Positions 9,198-18,089 of a stretch of 64,000 nucleotides of DNA are shown one piece after another; positions within the stretch are counted from its first letter, which is position 1, and each line of letters begins with the position of its first letter. A model generated the notes under the pieces. The model was not told the DNA's origin. It searched no databases and saw only the letters and a program-made list of their open reading frames with translations. The stretch comes from Gluconacetobacter johannae (GTDB taxonomy: Bacteria; Pseudomonadota; Alphaproteobacteria; Acetobacterales; Acetobacteraceae). A program made the translations under genes and the position numbers. Location of the stretch: positions 62,001 through 126,000 of the forward strand of contig NZ_BAQK01000071.1 in NCBI RefSeq assembly GCF_025994435.1. The letters are read 5' to 3'.

Positions 9198-10676
9198 ATG
9201 GCTCAGCTCCCACCCGTGGATACTTTCGACTACATCGTGTTCGGGGCCACTGGCGATCTGACGATGCGTAAATTGCTGCCCGCGCTGTACTACCGGTATC
9301 GCGACGGACAGGTCCCCGATGACTCCCGCATCATCGGCACCGCGCGGTCCCCGCTGTCGCGTGAGGAATATCAGGCCCGCGCCGAGAAGGCGCTGAAAAC
9401 CTTCGTCAAGCCGGACGACCTGAACGACGACACGGCGCGCCGCTTCCTGGACCTGGTCCATTACGTCAGCCTGAACGGCGCCGAGGCCGACAGCACCTGG
9501 CCCGCGCTGAAATCCCTGCTGGCCGACGCGCCGGCGGACCGGATCCGCGTCTACTACCTGGCGACCGCACCCGGCCTGTACGGCCAGATCTGCGAGAATC
9601 TGAGCACCCAGGGCCTGGTGACCCCGCAATCCCGCGTGGTGCTGGAAAAGCCCATCGGCACCGACCTGACCAGCGCCGACGCCATCAACGACGGCGTGGG
9701 CAAGCATTTCCCGGAAAACCATATCTTCCGCATCGACCACTACCTGGGCAAGGAGACGGTCCAGAACCTGATCGCGCTGCGCTTCGCCAATCCGGTGTTC
9801 GAACGGCTGTGGTCGAGCGATGCGATCGAGTACATCCAGATCACGGCGGCCGAGACGGTGGGCGTCGAAGGACGCGGCCCGTACTATGACAAGTCCGGCG
9901 CGCTGCGCGACATGATCCAGAATCACCTGCTGCAGGTGCTTTGCCTGGTGGCGATGGACCCGCCGGGCTCGCTGGAGGCCGACAGCCTTCGCAACGAGAA
10001 GCTGAAGGTGCTGCACGCCCTGCGCCCCATCGCGCCGGAGGACGTCGCCACCTATACGGTGCGCGGCCAGTACACGCGCGGCAAGGAGGGCGACAAGACC
10101 CTGCCGAGCTACCTGGAAGACCTGGGCCAGGACGCGACCAGCAACACCGAGACCTACGTCGCCATCCGGGCCGAAATCCATTCCTGGCGCTGGGGCACGG
10201 TCCCGTTCTACCTGCGGTCGGGCAAGCGGATGGCCGAGAAATGCAGCGAGATCGTCATCCAGTTCAAGGCCGCCCCGTGGTCGATCTTCCCGACCCGCCC
10301 CGAGGCGAACCGGCTGGTCATCCGCATCCAGCCCGACGAGGGCGTGACCCTGTCGGTCTCGACCAAGGATCCGACACCGACCGACTCCCTGTCCCTGCGC
10401 CGGGCCGACATCAACATCGCCTTCGAGAAGGCGTTCAGCACCCGCTATCCCGATGCCTACGAACGGCTGCTGCTGGACGTCGTGCGCGGCGATCCGGTGC
10501 TGTTCATCCGCCGTGACGAGGTCGAGGCCGCGTGGCGCTGGGCCGATCCCATCCTGAAGGGCTGGAGCGAGAACAAGGCGCCGCTGGAATCCTACCCGGC
10601 CGGCAGTTGGGGCCCGGCGGCGGCGAACGCGCTGCTGGCGCGCAGCGGCCATCGGTGGCACGAGGACATGGTATAA
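9198..10676 (+). CDS. zwf: glucose-6-phosphate 1-dehydrogenase
   Basis: This enzyme oxidises glucose 6-phosphate to 6-phosphogluconolactone and feeds the oxidative pentose phosphate route, the main sugar route in acetic acid bacteria. The 492-residue protein has the nucleotide-binding GATGDL at 16-21 and the active-site signature RIDHYLGKE at 178-186. The frame extends upstream to 8952, but the GGAGG at 9185-9189 places the start at 9198. pgl and gnd are not in this window. A small membrane protein gene starts five bases after the stop. Confidence 0.97.
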   Translation: MAQLPPVDTFDYIVFGATGDLTMRKLLPALYYRYRDGQVPDDSRIIGTARSPLSREEYQARAEKALKTFVKPDDLNDDTARRFLDLVHYVSLNGAEADSTWPALKSLLADAPADRIRVYYLATAPGLYGQICENLSTQGLVTPQSRVVLEKPIGTDLTSADAINDGVGKHFPENHIFRIDHYLGKETVQNLIALRFANPVFERLWSSDAIEYIQITAAETVGVEGRGPYYDKSGALRDMIQNHLLQVLCLVAMDPPGSLEADSLRNEKLKVLHALRPIAPEDVATYTVRGQYTRGKEGDKTLPSYLEDLGQDATSNTETYVAIRAEIHSWRWGTVPFYLRSGKRMAEKCSEIVIQFKAAPWSIFPTRPEANRLVIRIQPDEGVTLSVSTKDPTPTDSLSLRRADINIAFEKAFSTRYPDAYERLLLDVVRGDPVLFIRRDEVEAAWRWADPILKGWSENKAPLESYPAGSWGPAAANALLARSGHRWHEDMV

Positions 10677-10681
10677 CCGGC

Positions 10682-11122
10682 ATGGCCCGAGACCCTTCCC
10701 TTTCGGGACGGCGCCCCCGCCTGACGATGCGCCAGCGCATCGTCAGGCGGGTGCTGATGGTCGTGCCCCTGGCGCTGCTGGCCATCATCAGCGCGCGCAT
10801 GGGCTGGCTGGACCAGGCGGCCGACCAGATCACCTTCCGCCATGCCAACTGGTTCGACGACACCGCGCTGGTCGAACATTTCCGTACCGTGGTGACGCAC
10901 AACGGCATGACCGACACGCGCGGCGACTGCCTGCTGTTCATCGTCAACGGCAACGACCCGCCGGACGCGGCGCGCTTCGACGTGATGGAAAAGCATTCGG
11001 GACACTGCCCCGGTCCCAAGGGCGCGCTGCCCAAGCTGTTCACGCTGAAGATCGACCGGCTGGCGCAGACCGCGCAGACCGACTGGGGTTCGCCCGGACA
11101 GTTCCACCCCCTGCCCCGCTAA
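10682..11122 (+). CDS. small membrane-anchored protein, function unknown
   Basis: I do not recognise this 146-residue protein. A basic N-terminus (RPRLTMRQRIVRR) precedes one hydrophobic helix at about 25-41 (VLMVVPLALLAIISARMG). A predicted exported part of about 100 residues follows, with two cysteines (GDCLLF and SGHCPG) that could form a disulfide. It begins five bases after the zwf stop and is probably co-transcribed with zwf. The start at 10682 is favoured because residues upstream of it overlap zwf and look like a shadow frame. Confidence 0.65.
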   Translation: MARDPSLSGRRPRLTMRQRIVRRVLMVVPLALLAIISARMGWLDQAADQITFRHANWFDDTALVEHFRTVVTHNGMTDTRGDCLLFIVNGNDPPDAARFDVMEKHSGHCPGPKGALPKLFTLKIDRLAQTAQTDWGSPGQFHPLPR

Positions 11123-11205
11123 CTTCGACCACCCCCCTTGCTGCGGGGGCGGCGAGACAGTTACCTAAGGGGCGTTACCCCCGACATACGGCTTACAGGA
11201 CATAG

Positions 11206-11868
11206 ATGACGACGACCGGACAGACCCGGCCCGGACCGATACCGGCCGACACCGCCCCCGCCGCCGGGCGGCGCGATTTCCTGGCGCTGGTGACCCTGGC
11301 GACCGCCGGCGCGGGGGTGGCCGCGTTCGCATGGCCGTTCCTCGACAGCCTGCGGCCGGGCGACGCCGCCGCCGCGCATGCGCCGATCGACGTCGACGTC
11401 TCCAAGCTGCCGCCGGGCCAGCAGATTACGGTGGTATGGCACGGCAATCCGGTTTTCATCACCCACCGCACGCCGGCGTCCCTGGCGCGACTGCAGGAGG
11501 CGTCGCTGAAGGCGCGCCTGCGCGACGGGGCGTCCGGCATGGTCCAGCAGCCGCCCTACGCCACGAACTGGCATCGTTCCATCGCCCCCGAATACGGGGT
11601 GGTGGTGGGGATCTGCACCCATCTGGGCTGCGTGCCGACCTACGCCCCCACGCCGGACCCCAGCACGCCCATCGCCAACTGGCCCGGCGGCTATGCCTGC
11701 CCCTGCCACGGGTCGAAATTCGACCTGGCCGGACGGGTCTTCATCGGTGCGCCCGCGCCGTACAACCTGCCCGTCCCCCCTTATTCGATGCCCAACCCGA
11801 CAACGATCCGCATCGGGCAGAACCCGCCGGGGTCGGATTTCGATTTTTCCAGCATCCTGCAGATCTGA
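11206..11868 (+). CDS. petA: Rieske iron-sulfur protein of the cytochrome bc1 complex
   Basis: This protein transfers electrons from quinol to cytochrome c1 in complex III. The 220-residue protein has a twin-arginine-type signal anchor (GRRDFLALVT followed by a hydrophobic helix at about 25-43). The 2Fe-2S motifs are CTHLGC (C137, H139, C142) and CPCHGS (C165, C167, H168). All ligands and the disulfide pair are present. The usual neighbours petB (cytochrome b) and petC (cytochrome c1) are absent, and an esterase gene on the other strand follows at once. AGGA lies about eight bases before the ATG. Confidence 0.93.
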   Translation: MTTTGQTRPGPIPADTAPAAGRRDFLALVTLATAGAGVAAFAWPFLDSLRPGDAAAAHAPIDVDVSKLPPGQQITVVWHGNPVFITHRTPASLARLQEASLKARLRDGASGMVQQPPYATNWHRSIAPEYGVVVGICTHLGCVPTYAPTPDPSTPIANWPGGYACPCHGSKFDLAGRVFIGAPAPYNLPVPPYSMPNPTTIRIGQNPPGSDFDFSSILQI

Positions 11869-11888
11869 CCCCGGCGGAAAACCCGGAC

Positions 11889-12854
11889 TCAGGGCCGCGC
11901 GCGGCTGTCGGCGAAGGCCGCGCGCAACTGCCGCCCGCCGAAGCGGATGGCCGCCTTGCCCCACGGCATGATCGAATACAGGTTCAGGTAGCCGTGGATC
12001 GTGCCGGGAAAGCACCGCACCGTCGCGGGCACGCCCACCGCGCGCAGGGCCTCGGCATAGCCCGTCCCCTCGTCATGCAGCGGGTCGCACTCGGCCGGCA
12101 CGATCACTGCCGGCGCCACCCCCGACAGCGACGGCGCGAAAATCGGCGCGACCAGCGGATCGCGCAAATCGTCGGGCGTGCGGACATATTGCTGCGCGTA
12201 CCATTCCAGCAGCCGGGTCGTCAGCATGTAGCCATGCCCGTAGGTCTGGCGCGACGGCACATCGCGCGCACCATATAAGGACGGGTAGTACAGCAACTGC
12301 ATCGCCAGGTCGGGGCCGTCCCCGTCGCGCGCCAGCAACGCCAGCACGGCCGCCAGGTTGCCGCCCGCGCTGTCGCCCGCGACCGCCACGCGCCCGCCCC
12401 AGCGCCAGGCCTCGCCCGCCAGCCAGGCCAGCGCGGCCCGGCAATCCTCGACCGCCGCGGGAAAGCGATGTTCGGGCGCCAGGCGATAGTCATACGACAG
12501 GACCGCGGCCCCCGAGGCCCGGGCCAGGCGACAGCAGATGCCGTGATGCGAGTTCAGCCCGCAATGGACGAATCCGCCGCCGTGCATGAACAGGACCACC
12601 CCCCGGACGCGCCCATGGGGAATGTAAAGCCGCGCCGGGCGCAGTTCGGTCGCGCCGGGCACGCGCAGGTGCAGCACGCGCCTCAGCGGCAGGCTGGACA
12701 GGCGTTGCGGAAAGCACGGGCGGTCCAGCAGTCGCCGGATGCTTTCCAGCGAATGGGGCACGCGCGCCCGCGTGGTGGCCCGACTGGCCAGATGCCGCAG
12801 CAGAAGGCGCGCCATGAACCCGGGCCCCGCGCGCCGTTCCGGTCCCAGAGCCAT
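11889..12854 (-). CDS. alpha/beta hydrolase, hormone-sensitive lipase family esterase
   Basis: This is a probable carboxylesterase of unknown natural substrate. The 321-residue protein has the oxyanion motif HGGGF at 91-95, the nucleophile motif GDSAGG (S162), and likely acid D257 (ECDPLHDEG) and base H287 (GTIHGYLN). These complete the HSL (bacterial family IV) triad. No signal peptide is evident, although the first 20 residues are basic and hydrophobic. Its stop converges on petA with a 20-base gap. No pathway gene is near it. Confidence 0.88.
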   Translation of the reverse strand: MALGPERRAGPGFMARLLLRHLASRATTRARVPHSLESIRRLLDRPCFPQRLSSLPLRRVLHLRVPGATELRPARLYIPHGRVRGVVLFMHGGGFVHCGLNSHHGICCRLARASGAAVLSYDYRLAPEHRFPAAVEDCRAALAWLAGEAWRWGGRVAVAGDSAGGNLAAVLALLARDGDGPDLAMQLLYYPSLYGARDVPSRQTYGHGYMLTTRLLEWYAQQYVRTPDDLRDPLVAPIFAPSLSGVAPAVIVPAECDPLHDEGTGYAEALRAVGVPATVRCFPGTIHGYLNLYSIMPWGKAAIRFGGRQLRAAFADSRARP

Positions 12855-12938
12855 TCCAGCACCCCTCCACCCCGTTACCTGTCTTTGATGCGGCGCATTC
12901 CCCCTTGACGCAACCCGACGGCATCGTCAGTTTCCGCA

Positions 12939-13356
12939 GGCCAGATGGTCGGGCGACCGCTGTTGCATGGATTTTCCATGCGATGGAGGAAAGTCCGGGC
13001 TCCACGGAGGAACGGTGCCGGCTAACGGCCGGCGGGGGCGACCCCAGGGAAAGTGCCACAGAAAACAAACCGCCCCCACGGCATTCCGGTTCGCCGGAGA
13101 TGGTGCGGGCAAGGGTGAAACGGTGCGGTAAGAGCGCACCGCGCGTGCGGTAACGCAGGCGGCAGGGCAAACCCCACCGGGAGCAAGACCGAATAGGAAC
13201 GACAGACGGGCCGCCTTCGGGCGGGGTCGTCGGGGGTCTCCGCCCCGTCGTTCGGGTTGGTCGCGTGAGGCGTGCCGCAAGGCGCGTCCCAGAGGAATGG
13301 TCGCCCCCCTTCGTCAGAAGGTGGACAGAACCCGGCTTACAGACCATCTGGCATTT
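12939..13356 (+). ncRNA. rnpB: RNase P RNA, bacterial class A
   Basis: This RNA is the catalytic subunit of RNase P, which matures tRNA 5' ends. The ends form helix P1: CCAGATGGTC (12941-12950) pairs with GACCATCTGG (13342-13351). Conserved core elements in order are GAGGAAAGTCCGGGCTCC, AGGGTGAAACGGTGCGGTAA followed by GAGCGCACC, and near the 3' end ACAGAACCCGGCTTACAG. The boundaries are set by P1 and may be off by a few bases. It lies just before the dcw cluster, an arrangement I recall from other alphaproteobacteria. Confidence 0.95.
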
Positions 13357-13551
13357 CCCCCCTCTTTCTCTTTTCGTTTCATGTTCGAAGGCCGCATCGT
13401 CCAGCCGTTCATAAATAGAACATAACGTAAACATCCGTATTCGCCCCGCCCGGATCCCGTCTGGACGCACCATAATTTAGGCGGCTGGGTCCGGAACTTG
13501 CTTGAACAGCAAAAAACAGCGGTTTTCCGCCAGAATTTCGGTGCGTTTAAT
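13357..13551. other. spacer between rnpB and the dcw promoter
   Basis: There is no gene here. The stretch is less GC-rich than its surroundings. Shortly after rnpB comes a C/T-rich run, which could help end its transcription. An A-rich run (about 13509-13516) lies before the mraZ promoter and may be an upstream activating segment. Confidence 0.5.
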
Positions 13552-13583
13552 TTGACGTCCCATAAAATCCCATGATATCCCAT
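13552..13583 (+). promoter_or_regulatory. mraZ promoter overlapped by three MraZ operator repeats
   Basis: TTGACG (13552-13557) is a good -35 element. Over the spacer and likely -10 region lie three exact direct repeats TCCCAT at 13558, 13568 and 13578, a period of 10 bp, or one helix turn. Read on the other strand they are ATGGGA repeats. This fits the known MraZ operator of TGGG-type repeats spaced by five bases upstream of mraZ. Binding there would block the promoter, so autorepression of the dcw cluster is the likely outcome. The -10 assignment (near 13575-13581) is uncertain. Confidence 0.7.
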
Positions 13584-13672
13584 AAAAACCCGGACGACAG
13601 CCGCAGCACGCGACGCGCACGGAGTTGACGCGCCGCGTCGCACGACATCAGCCAAGGGGGGCATCGCGTAGC

Positions 13673-14146
13673 GTGAGTGTGTTCCTTGGCACCCACCAGA
13701 ACCGCCTCGACGCCAAGGGGCGCGTCTCGATCCCCGCGAGCTTCCGCACCGCATTGCGCGCGCAGGCCGCCGCCGGCGAGTCCCTGGTCATCCTGCGCCC
13801 CTCGCATCAGCATCCGTGCATCGAGGCCTGGCCGCCCGCCACCTTCGCCGCCCTCAGCCAGCCGCTCGACCGGCTGGACATGTTCTCGGACGACCATGAC
13901 GACATGGCCGCGGCGCTCTACGCCGACGCCTATCCCGCGGATTCGGACCGCGAGGGGCGGATCATCCTGCCCGACACGCTGAAAGAGCATGCCCGCCTGA
14001 CCGACAGCGTGGCGTTCATGGGGCTGGGCCGCATCTTCCAGATCTGGGAGCCCGCCGCCGCCGAACGCCGGCGCGCCGAAGCCCGGACGCGCTCACGCCA
14101 GGTGGCGCTGCCGGCACGGGGCGGCAACGGGGGCGCTGCGCCATGA
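13673..14146 (+). CDS. mraZ: transcriptional regulator MraZ
   Basis: MraZ is the AbrB-fold repressor of its own division and cell wall cluster. The 157-residue protein carries two SpoVT/AbrB-like halves, LGTHQNRLDAKGRVSIPASF at the start and the YPADSDREGRIILPDTLKEH segment in the middle, each with the DxxGR signature. I chose the GTG at 13673, preceded by a run of G at 13656-13661; a second GTG at 13679 is possible. The stop overlaps the rsmH start (ATGA). The operator repeats in its promoter support the repressor role. Confidence 0.92.
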   Translation: MSVFLGTHQNRLDAKGRVSIPASFRTALRAQAAAGESLVILRPSHQHPCIEAWPPATFAALSQPLDRLDMFSDDHDDMAAALYADAYPADSDREGRIILPDTLKEHARLTDSVAFMGLGRIFQIWEPAAAERRRAEARTRSRQVALPARGGNGGAAP

Positions 14147-15150
14147 CCGCCCTGCCCACCCCCGGCCACATCCCGGTCATGCTGTCCGAGGTGCTGGACA
14201 TGCTGGCCCCCCGCGACGGCGCGACCTATCTGGACGGCACGTTCGGCGGCGGCGGCTATGCCCGCGCCATCCTGTCGGCCGCGCGCTGCACGCTGTGGGC
14301 CATCGACCGCGACCCCGCCGCCATCCGGCGGGGCGAGGCGCTGCAGGCCGAACTGCGCGCGCCGGACGGAACATCGCGCCTGCACATGGTGCAGGGCGGC
14401 TTCGGCGAGATGCGCGACCTGCTGGCGGAGCGCGACGCGCCGATGCTGGACGGCGTCGTGCTGGACCTGGGCGTGTCGTCCTTCCAGCTGGACGAGGTCG
14501 AGCGCGGGTTCTCGTTCCGGACGGACGGGCCGCTGGACATGCGGATGGGCGACACCGGCCCGACGGCGGCCGACATCGTCAACACGATGGCGGAAGCCGA
14601 CCTGGCGAACATCATCTATGAGTATGGCGAGGAACGACGCTCGCGCCGCGTCGCCGGCGCCATCGTCGCCGCGCGCGCCGAGGCCCCGATCCTGACGACG
14701 TTCCGCCTGGCCGAGATCATCCGCTCGGTCGTGCCGGGCGACCGGTCGGGCATCGACCCCGCCACCCGGTCGTTCCAGGGCATCCGCATCCATGTGAATG
14801 ACGAGCTGGGGCAGATCGTCTCGGGCCTGGACCAGGCGATGGAGATGCTGTCGCCGGGCGGCCGGCTGGTCGTCGTGTCGTTCCATTCGCTGGAAGACCG
14901 GCTGGTCAAGCGGGCGATGAACCGCGCCGCCGGCCGGCTGCCCGCCCCCTCGCGCCACGACCCCGGCGCCATGCGCGCCGGACGGGACGCGCCGGCGTTC
15001 CGGTTGCTGACCACCAAGGCCCTGCGCCCCACCGACGCGGAATGCCGCGCCAACCCCCGCGCCCGCAGCGCACGCCTGCGCGCGATCGAACGCCTGCCGA
15101 CCGCCGAAAGCCCGACTTCAGCCCCCTCGAGCACGGAACATCGCCCATGA
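14143..15150 (+). CDS. rsmH: 16S rRNA (cytosine(1402)-N(4))-methyltransferase
   Basis: RsmH (MraW) methylates C1402 in the decoding centre of 16S rRNA. The 335-residue protein shows HIPVMLSEVLDML at the N-terminus, the SAM-binding YLDGTFGGGGYARAIL, the family motif LDLGVSSFQLDEVERGFSF and SFHSLEDRLVKR near the C-terminus. It is coupled to mraZ and to ftsL by 4-base ATGA overlaps. Length is slightly above the usual 310 because of a polar tail. Confidence 0.96.
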   Translation: MTALPTPGHIPVMLSEVLDMLAPRDGATYLDGTFGGGGYARAILSAARCTLWAIDRDPAAIRRGEALQAELRAPDGTSRLHMVQGGFGEMRDLLAERDAPMLDGVVLDLGVSSFQLDEVERGFSFRTDGPLDMRMGDTGPTAADIVNTMAEADLANIIYEYGEERRSRRVAGAIVAARAEAPILTTFRLAEIIRSVVPGDRSGIDPATRSFQGIRIHVNDELGQIVSGLDQAMEMLSPGGRLVVVSFHSLEDRLVKRAMNRAAGRLPAPSRHDPGAMRAGRDAPAFRLLTTKALRPTDAECRANPRARSARLRAIERLPTAESPTSAPSSTEHRP

Positions 15151-15968
15151 TCCGGTCCTTCACCTTCCTTTGCGCCGTGATGGCCGGCCTGTCCGGGTTG
15201 TTCCTCTATTCCAAGAAGCACCAGACGACCCTGCTGGACCAGCAGATCTCGCACATCGTCGCCGACACCCAGCATATCCGCGAACAGACCGCGATGCTGC
15301 GCGCGGAATGGGCGCTGCTGAACCAGCCGGACCGGCTGGGGGCGCTGTCCGCCCGTTTCCTGCCCGGCGTCCGGCCGATGGCGCCGACGCAGTTCATCCA
15401 GATGGCGTCGCTGGCCGACCGCCTGCCCGCCCCCGGATCGAAGCCGCTGCCGGTGGCCAACCCGCGCGCGACGATGGGCGCGACCCTGGCGGCGGCGACG
15501 CCGGCGCATCAGCCGGCCGAGGCGCCCGTACGGGTGGCCGCGACGCCGCCCGCGCCGCATGCGCCGGCCGCCGAGCCCGTCCGCGTGGCCGCCGCCGCGC
15601 GTCCGGCCCGGCCCGAGCGCCCGGTCATGATGGCCGAGGCCGCGTCGTCCCCGGTGCAGGAGGTCGCGTTGCGCCCCGCGCCCCATCCGGCCCGGCCCGC
15701 CGCCATTTCGCCCGATTTGACGCATAACAGCGACCACCGTGCCGCCCTTACCGTTGCCCGTGCCCAGCGCCCCGTGCTACCGCCTGCCGCCGCCCCGGTC
15801 ACCCGGATGGCGGCCTATCATCCGCATCCGGCGCCGATCGCCGTGGCGGCCTGGCGACCGGCCGCCCCCCCGGCCCCGTATCAGGAGGCAAGGGGGTATG
15901 GCATGGGGTCCTCGCTGGGCTTCACTCGTTCAGGCGCCCTTCCACCCCCCGTTCCCGTCAGCAACTGA
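15147..15968 (+). CDS. ftsL: FtsL-like cell division protein with long Pro/Ala tail
   Basis: By position (rsmH-ftsL-ftsI) and topology this is FtsL, a bitopic divisome protein that acts with FtsQ and FtsB. The 273-residue product has one transmembrane helix near residues 4-19 and a short helical periplasmic segment (LLDQQISHIVADTQHIREQT, then AMLRAEWALLNQPDRL) typical of FtsL. The recognisable part ends near residue 100. The remaining 170 residues are alanine, proline and arginine rich, and I see no domain in them. Ordinary FtsL proteins have about 85-130 residues. The ATG at 15147 overlaps the rsmH stop, which fixes the start. Confidence 0.8.
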   Translation: MIRSFTFLCAVMAGLSGLFLYSKKHQTTLLDQQISHIVADTQHIREQTAMLRAEWALLNQPDRLGALSARFLPGVRPMAPTQFIQMASLADRLPAPGSKPLPVANPRATMGATLAAATPAHQPAEAPVRVAATPPAPHAPAAEPVRVAAAARPARPERPVMMAEAASSPVQEVALRPAPHPARPAAISPDLTHNSDHRAALTVARAQRPVLPPAAAPVTRMAAYHPHPAPIAVAAWRPAAPPAPYQEARGYGMGSSLGFTRSGALPPPVPVSN

Positions 15969-15995
15969 TGACCTAACGCAAACCGCGCAGGCAAC

Positions 15996-18089
15996 ATGAT
16001 AAACGGCCCGACCGACACACCAGACACCAGGCGGAACGGGCCCTCCCGCCCCCCGCGGATGGACGTGCGGGTCACCGGCGACGACCTGCGTACCCGCACC
16101 GCGCGTGAGAGGACGCAGGCGCGCCTGCTGGGCGTGTCCGCCGGTTTCTGCGTGCTGTTCGGCGCCGTGGCGCTGAAGCTGGCGGTCGCCACCGTCCTCA
16201 TGCCGATGGCGCCCGAACGGCGGCAGATCGCCCCGCAGGTCCCCGACATCCCCAAAAGCGACCCCAAGGGCATGATGGCGGGCGATTTCGCGCTGCCGCA
16301 GGTCCATCGCGCCTCGATCGTCGATCGCAACGGGCAGGTCCTGGCCATTTCGCTGCCGGTGGCCCAGGTCTACGCCAACCCCCAGGAAATGATCGAACCC
16401 GAGGACGCGGCCCGCAAGCTCAAGACCGTCCTGCCCGCGCTGGACGTGGCCGAGACCATCCGCCGCCTGTCCACAAAAAGGCAGTTCATCTACCTGGCGC
16501 GCGACATCACGCCGATGCAGGAAGTCGCGATCAATAATCTGGGCATTCCCGGAATCTATTTCGAACCCGGCGAGCGGCGTCATTATCCGCTGGGCAAGGT
16601 GGCGGCCCATATCCTGGGCGCGGTCGATATCGACGATCACGGCGTCGCCGGGGTGGAGCGTTTCCTGGACAAGCGCCTGGACGGCGACCGCACGCCGCTG
16701 CGCCTGTCGCTGGACGTGCGGATCGAGGCCGTGGTGCGCGACGAACTGGCGGCGGCCAAGGACATGTTCCAGGCCATCGGCGCCAGCGCCATCGTGATGG
16801 ACGTCAACACCGGCGAAATCGTCGCCATGGTCAGCCTGCCGGACTACGACGCCAACGATTTCGGCCGCGCCGACCCCGACGCGCGCTTCAACCGCGCCGT
16901 CACCGGCATGTACGAGCCCGGTTCGACCTTCAAGCTCCAGACCGCCGCGATGGCCCTGCAACTGGGCGTCGCCCATATCTGGGACCGGTTTTCCAGCGTG
17001 CCCATCCATATCGGCCGCTTCACCATCTCGGACATGAAGTCCGACCATTTCGCGCCGTGGCTGTCGCTGACCGAGGTGATGGCCTATTCGTCCAACCCGG
17101 CAGCGGCGCATATCGCGCTGGATGTCGGCGCCCAGCGGCAACAGGACTGGCTGCGCGCCATGGGGTTCTTCGCGCCGGTGCCGATCGAACTTCCGGAATC
17201 GGCCCATCCCATCGTTCCCGCCCTGCGGAACTGGGGCATCGCCACGGTCATGACGGTGGCGTTCGGCCATGGCGTGGCCGAGCCGCCGCTGGCGATCGTG
17301 CGCGGCACCGCCGCGACGGTGAACGGCGGCATCCTGGTCCGCCCGACCCTGCTGTCACGCGACGCGGCGCCGGCCGACGGCGCCCCGCAGGCCACCCTGG
17401 CGAGCCTCGGCACGCAGGCTGCCCCGCCGGCTGCCCCGTCGGCCGCCGCGCCGGATGCCGCCGCGGACGCCGAGCCCACGCCCGAAGGCCGCCGCGTGAT
17501 CTCGCCCGAGACGTCGGCGCTGCTGCGCCGCATCCTGCGCCTGGACGTGACCAAGGGCACCGGCAAGACGGCCGAATCCCCCGGTTATTTCGTCGGCGGC
17601 AAGACCGGCACCGCCGAGAAGATCGGCCCGCACGGCGGCTACCTGAAACATGTCAACATCGCGGCCTTTACTGGAATTTTCCCGATGAATGCACCGCATT
17701 ACGCGGTCTATGTCATGCTCGACAGCCCCAAGGCCACGCCGCAGACCCATGGCTGGACCACGGCGGCATGGAACGCCGCGCCCACCGTGTCGAAGATCGT
17801 GACGCGCATCGGCCCGATGCTGGGCCTGTTCCCCGATACGGCCAACGCGCAGGCCGTAGACGACGCGCTGGCCATCCCGATGCAACCGGCGGTGCCGCGC
17901 GGCTATCGCGCGCTGGGGCCGGGCAACGATCCGGGCGATCCGCGCAACCAGCCGAAGCCCGAGAAGAAAGGCCGCCGCCACGGCGACCTGACGGTGGCCG
18001 ACGCCCCGCCGCATGCGCGCCTGCACACCGCGGGGGCCGAGCGCCCCGCCCGCGCAACCCCGGCCGAGGCCGCGGAGTCGCGCGGATGA
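15996..18089 (+). CDS. ftsI: peptidoglycan transpeptidase FtsI (PBP3)
   Basis: FtsI is the septal class B penicillin-binding protein that cross-links peptidoglycan with FtsW. The 697-residue protein has a membrane anchor near 45-70, a PBP dimer domain from about 105, and the transpeptidase motifs S310-T-F-K313, S365-S-N367 and K536-T-G538. An Ala/Pro-rich insert (about 465-495) lies before the last motif, and a charged tail follows residue 620, which makes it longer than the E. coli protein (588). The gap of 27 bases after ftsL is the only non-overlapping junction between mraZ and ftsA. Confidence 0.96.
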   Translation: MINGPTDTPDTRRNGPSRPPRMDVRVTGDDLRTRTARERTQARLLGVSAGFCVLFGAVALKLAVATVLMPMAPERRQIAPQVPDIPKSDPKGMMAGDFALPQVHRASIVDRNGQVLAISLPVAQVYANPQEMIEPEDAARKLKTVLPALDVAETIRRLSTKRQFIYLARDITPMQEVAINNLGIPGIYFEPGERRHYPLGKVAAHILGAVDIDDHGVAGVERFLDKRLDGDRTPLRLSLDVRIEAVVRDELAAAKDMFQAIGASAIVMDVNTGEIVAMVSLPDYDANDFGRADPDARFNRAVTGMYEPGSTFKLQTAAMALQLGVAHIWDRFSSVPIHIGRFTISDMKSDHFAPWLSLTEVMAYSSNPAAAHIALDVGAQRQQDWLRAMGFFAPVPIELPESAHPIVPALRNWGIATVMTVAFGHGVAEPPLAIVRGTAATVNGGILVRPTLLSRDAAPADGAPQATLASLGTQAAPPAAPSAAAPDAAADAEPTPEGRRVISPETSALLRRILRLDVTKGTGKTAESPGYFVGGKTGTAEKIGPHGGYLKHVNIAAFTGIFPMNAPHYAVYVMLDSPKATPQTHGWTTAAWNAAPTVSKIVTRIGPMLGLFPDTANAQAVDDALAIPMQPAVPRGYRALGPGNDPGDPRNQPKPEKKGRRHGDLTVADAPPHARLHTAGAERPARATPAEAAESRG

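Noticed and set aside
9138..10661. Long minus-strand frame opposite zwf
   Set aside because: Shadow frame with GC-rich composition. The opposite strand encodes a complete glucose-6-phosphate dehydrogenase.
12490..13473. 327-codon minus-strand frame across rnpB
   Set aside because: It covers the RNase P RNA on the opposite strand and part of the esterase gene in another frame; no recognisable protein.
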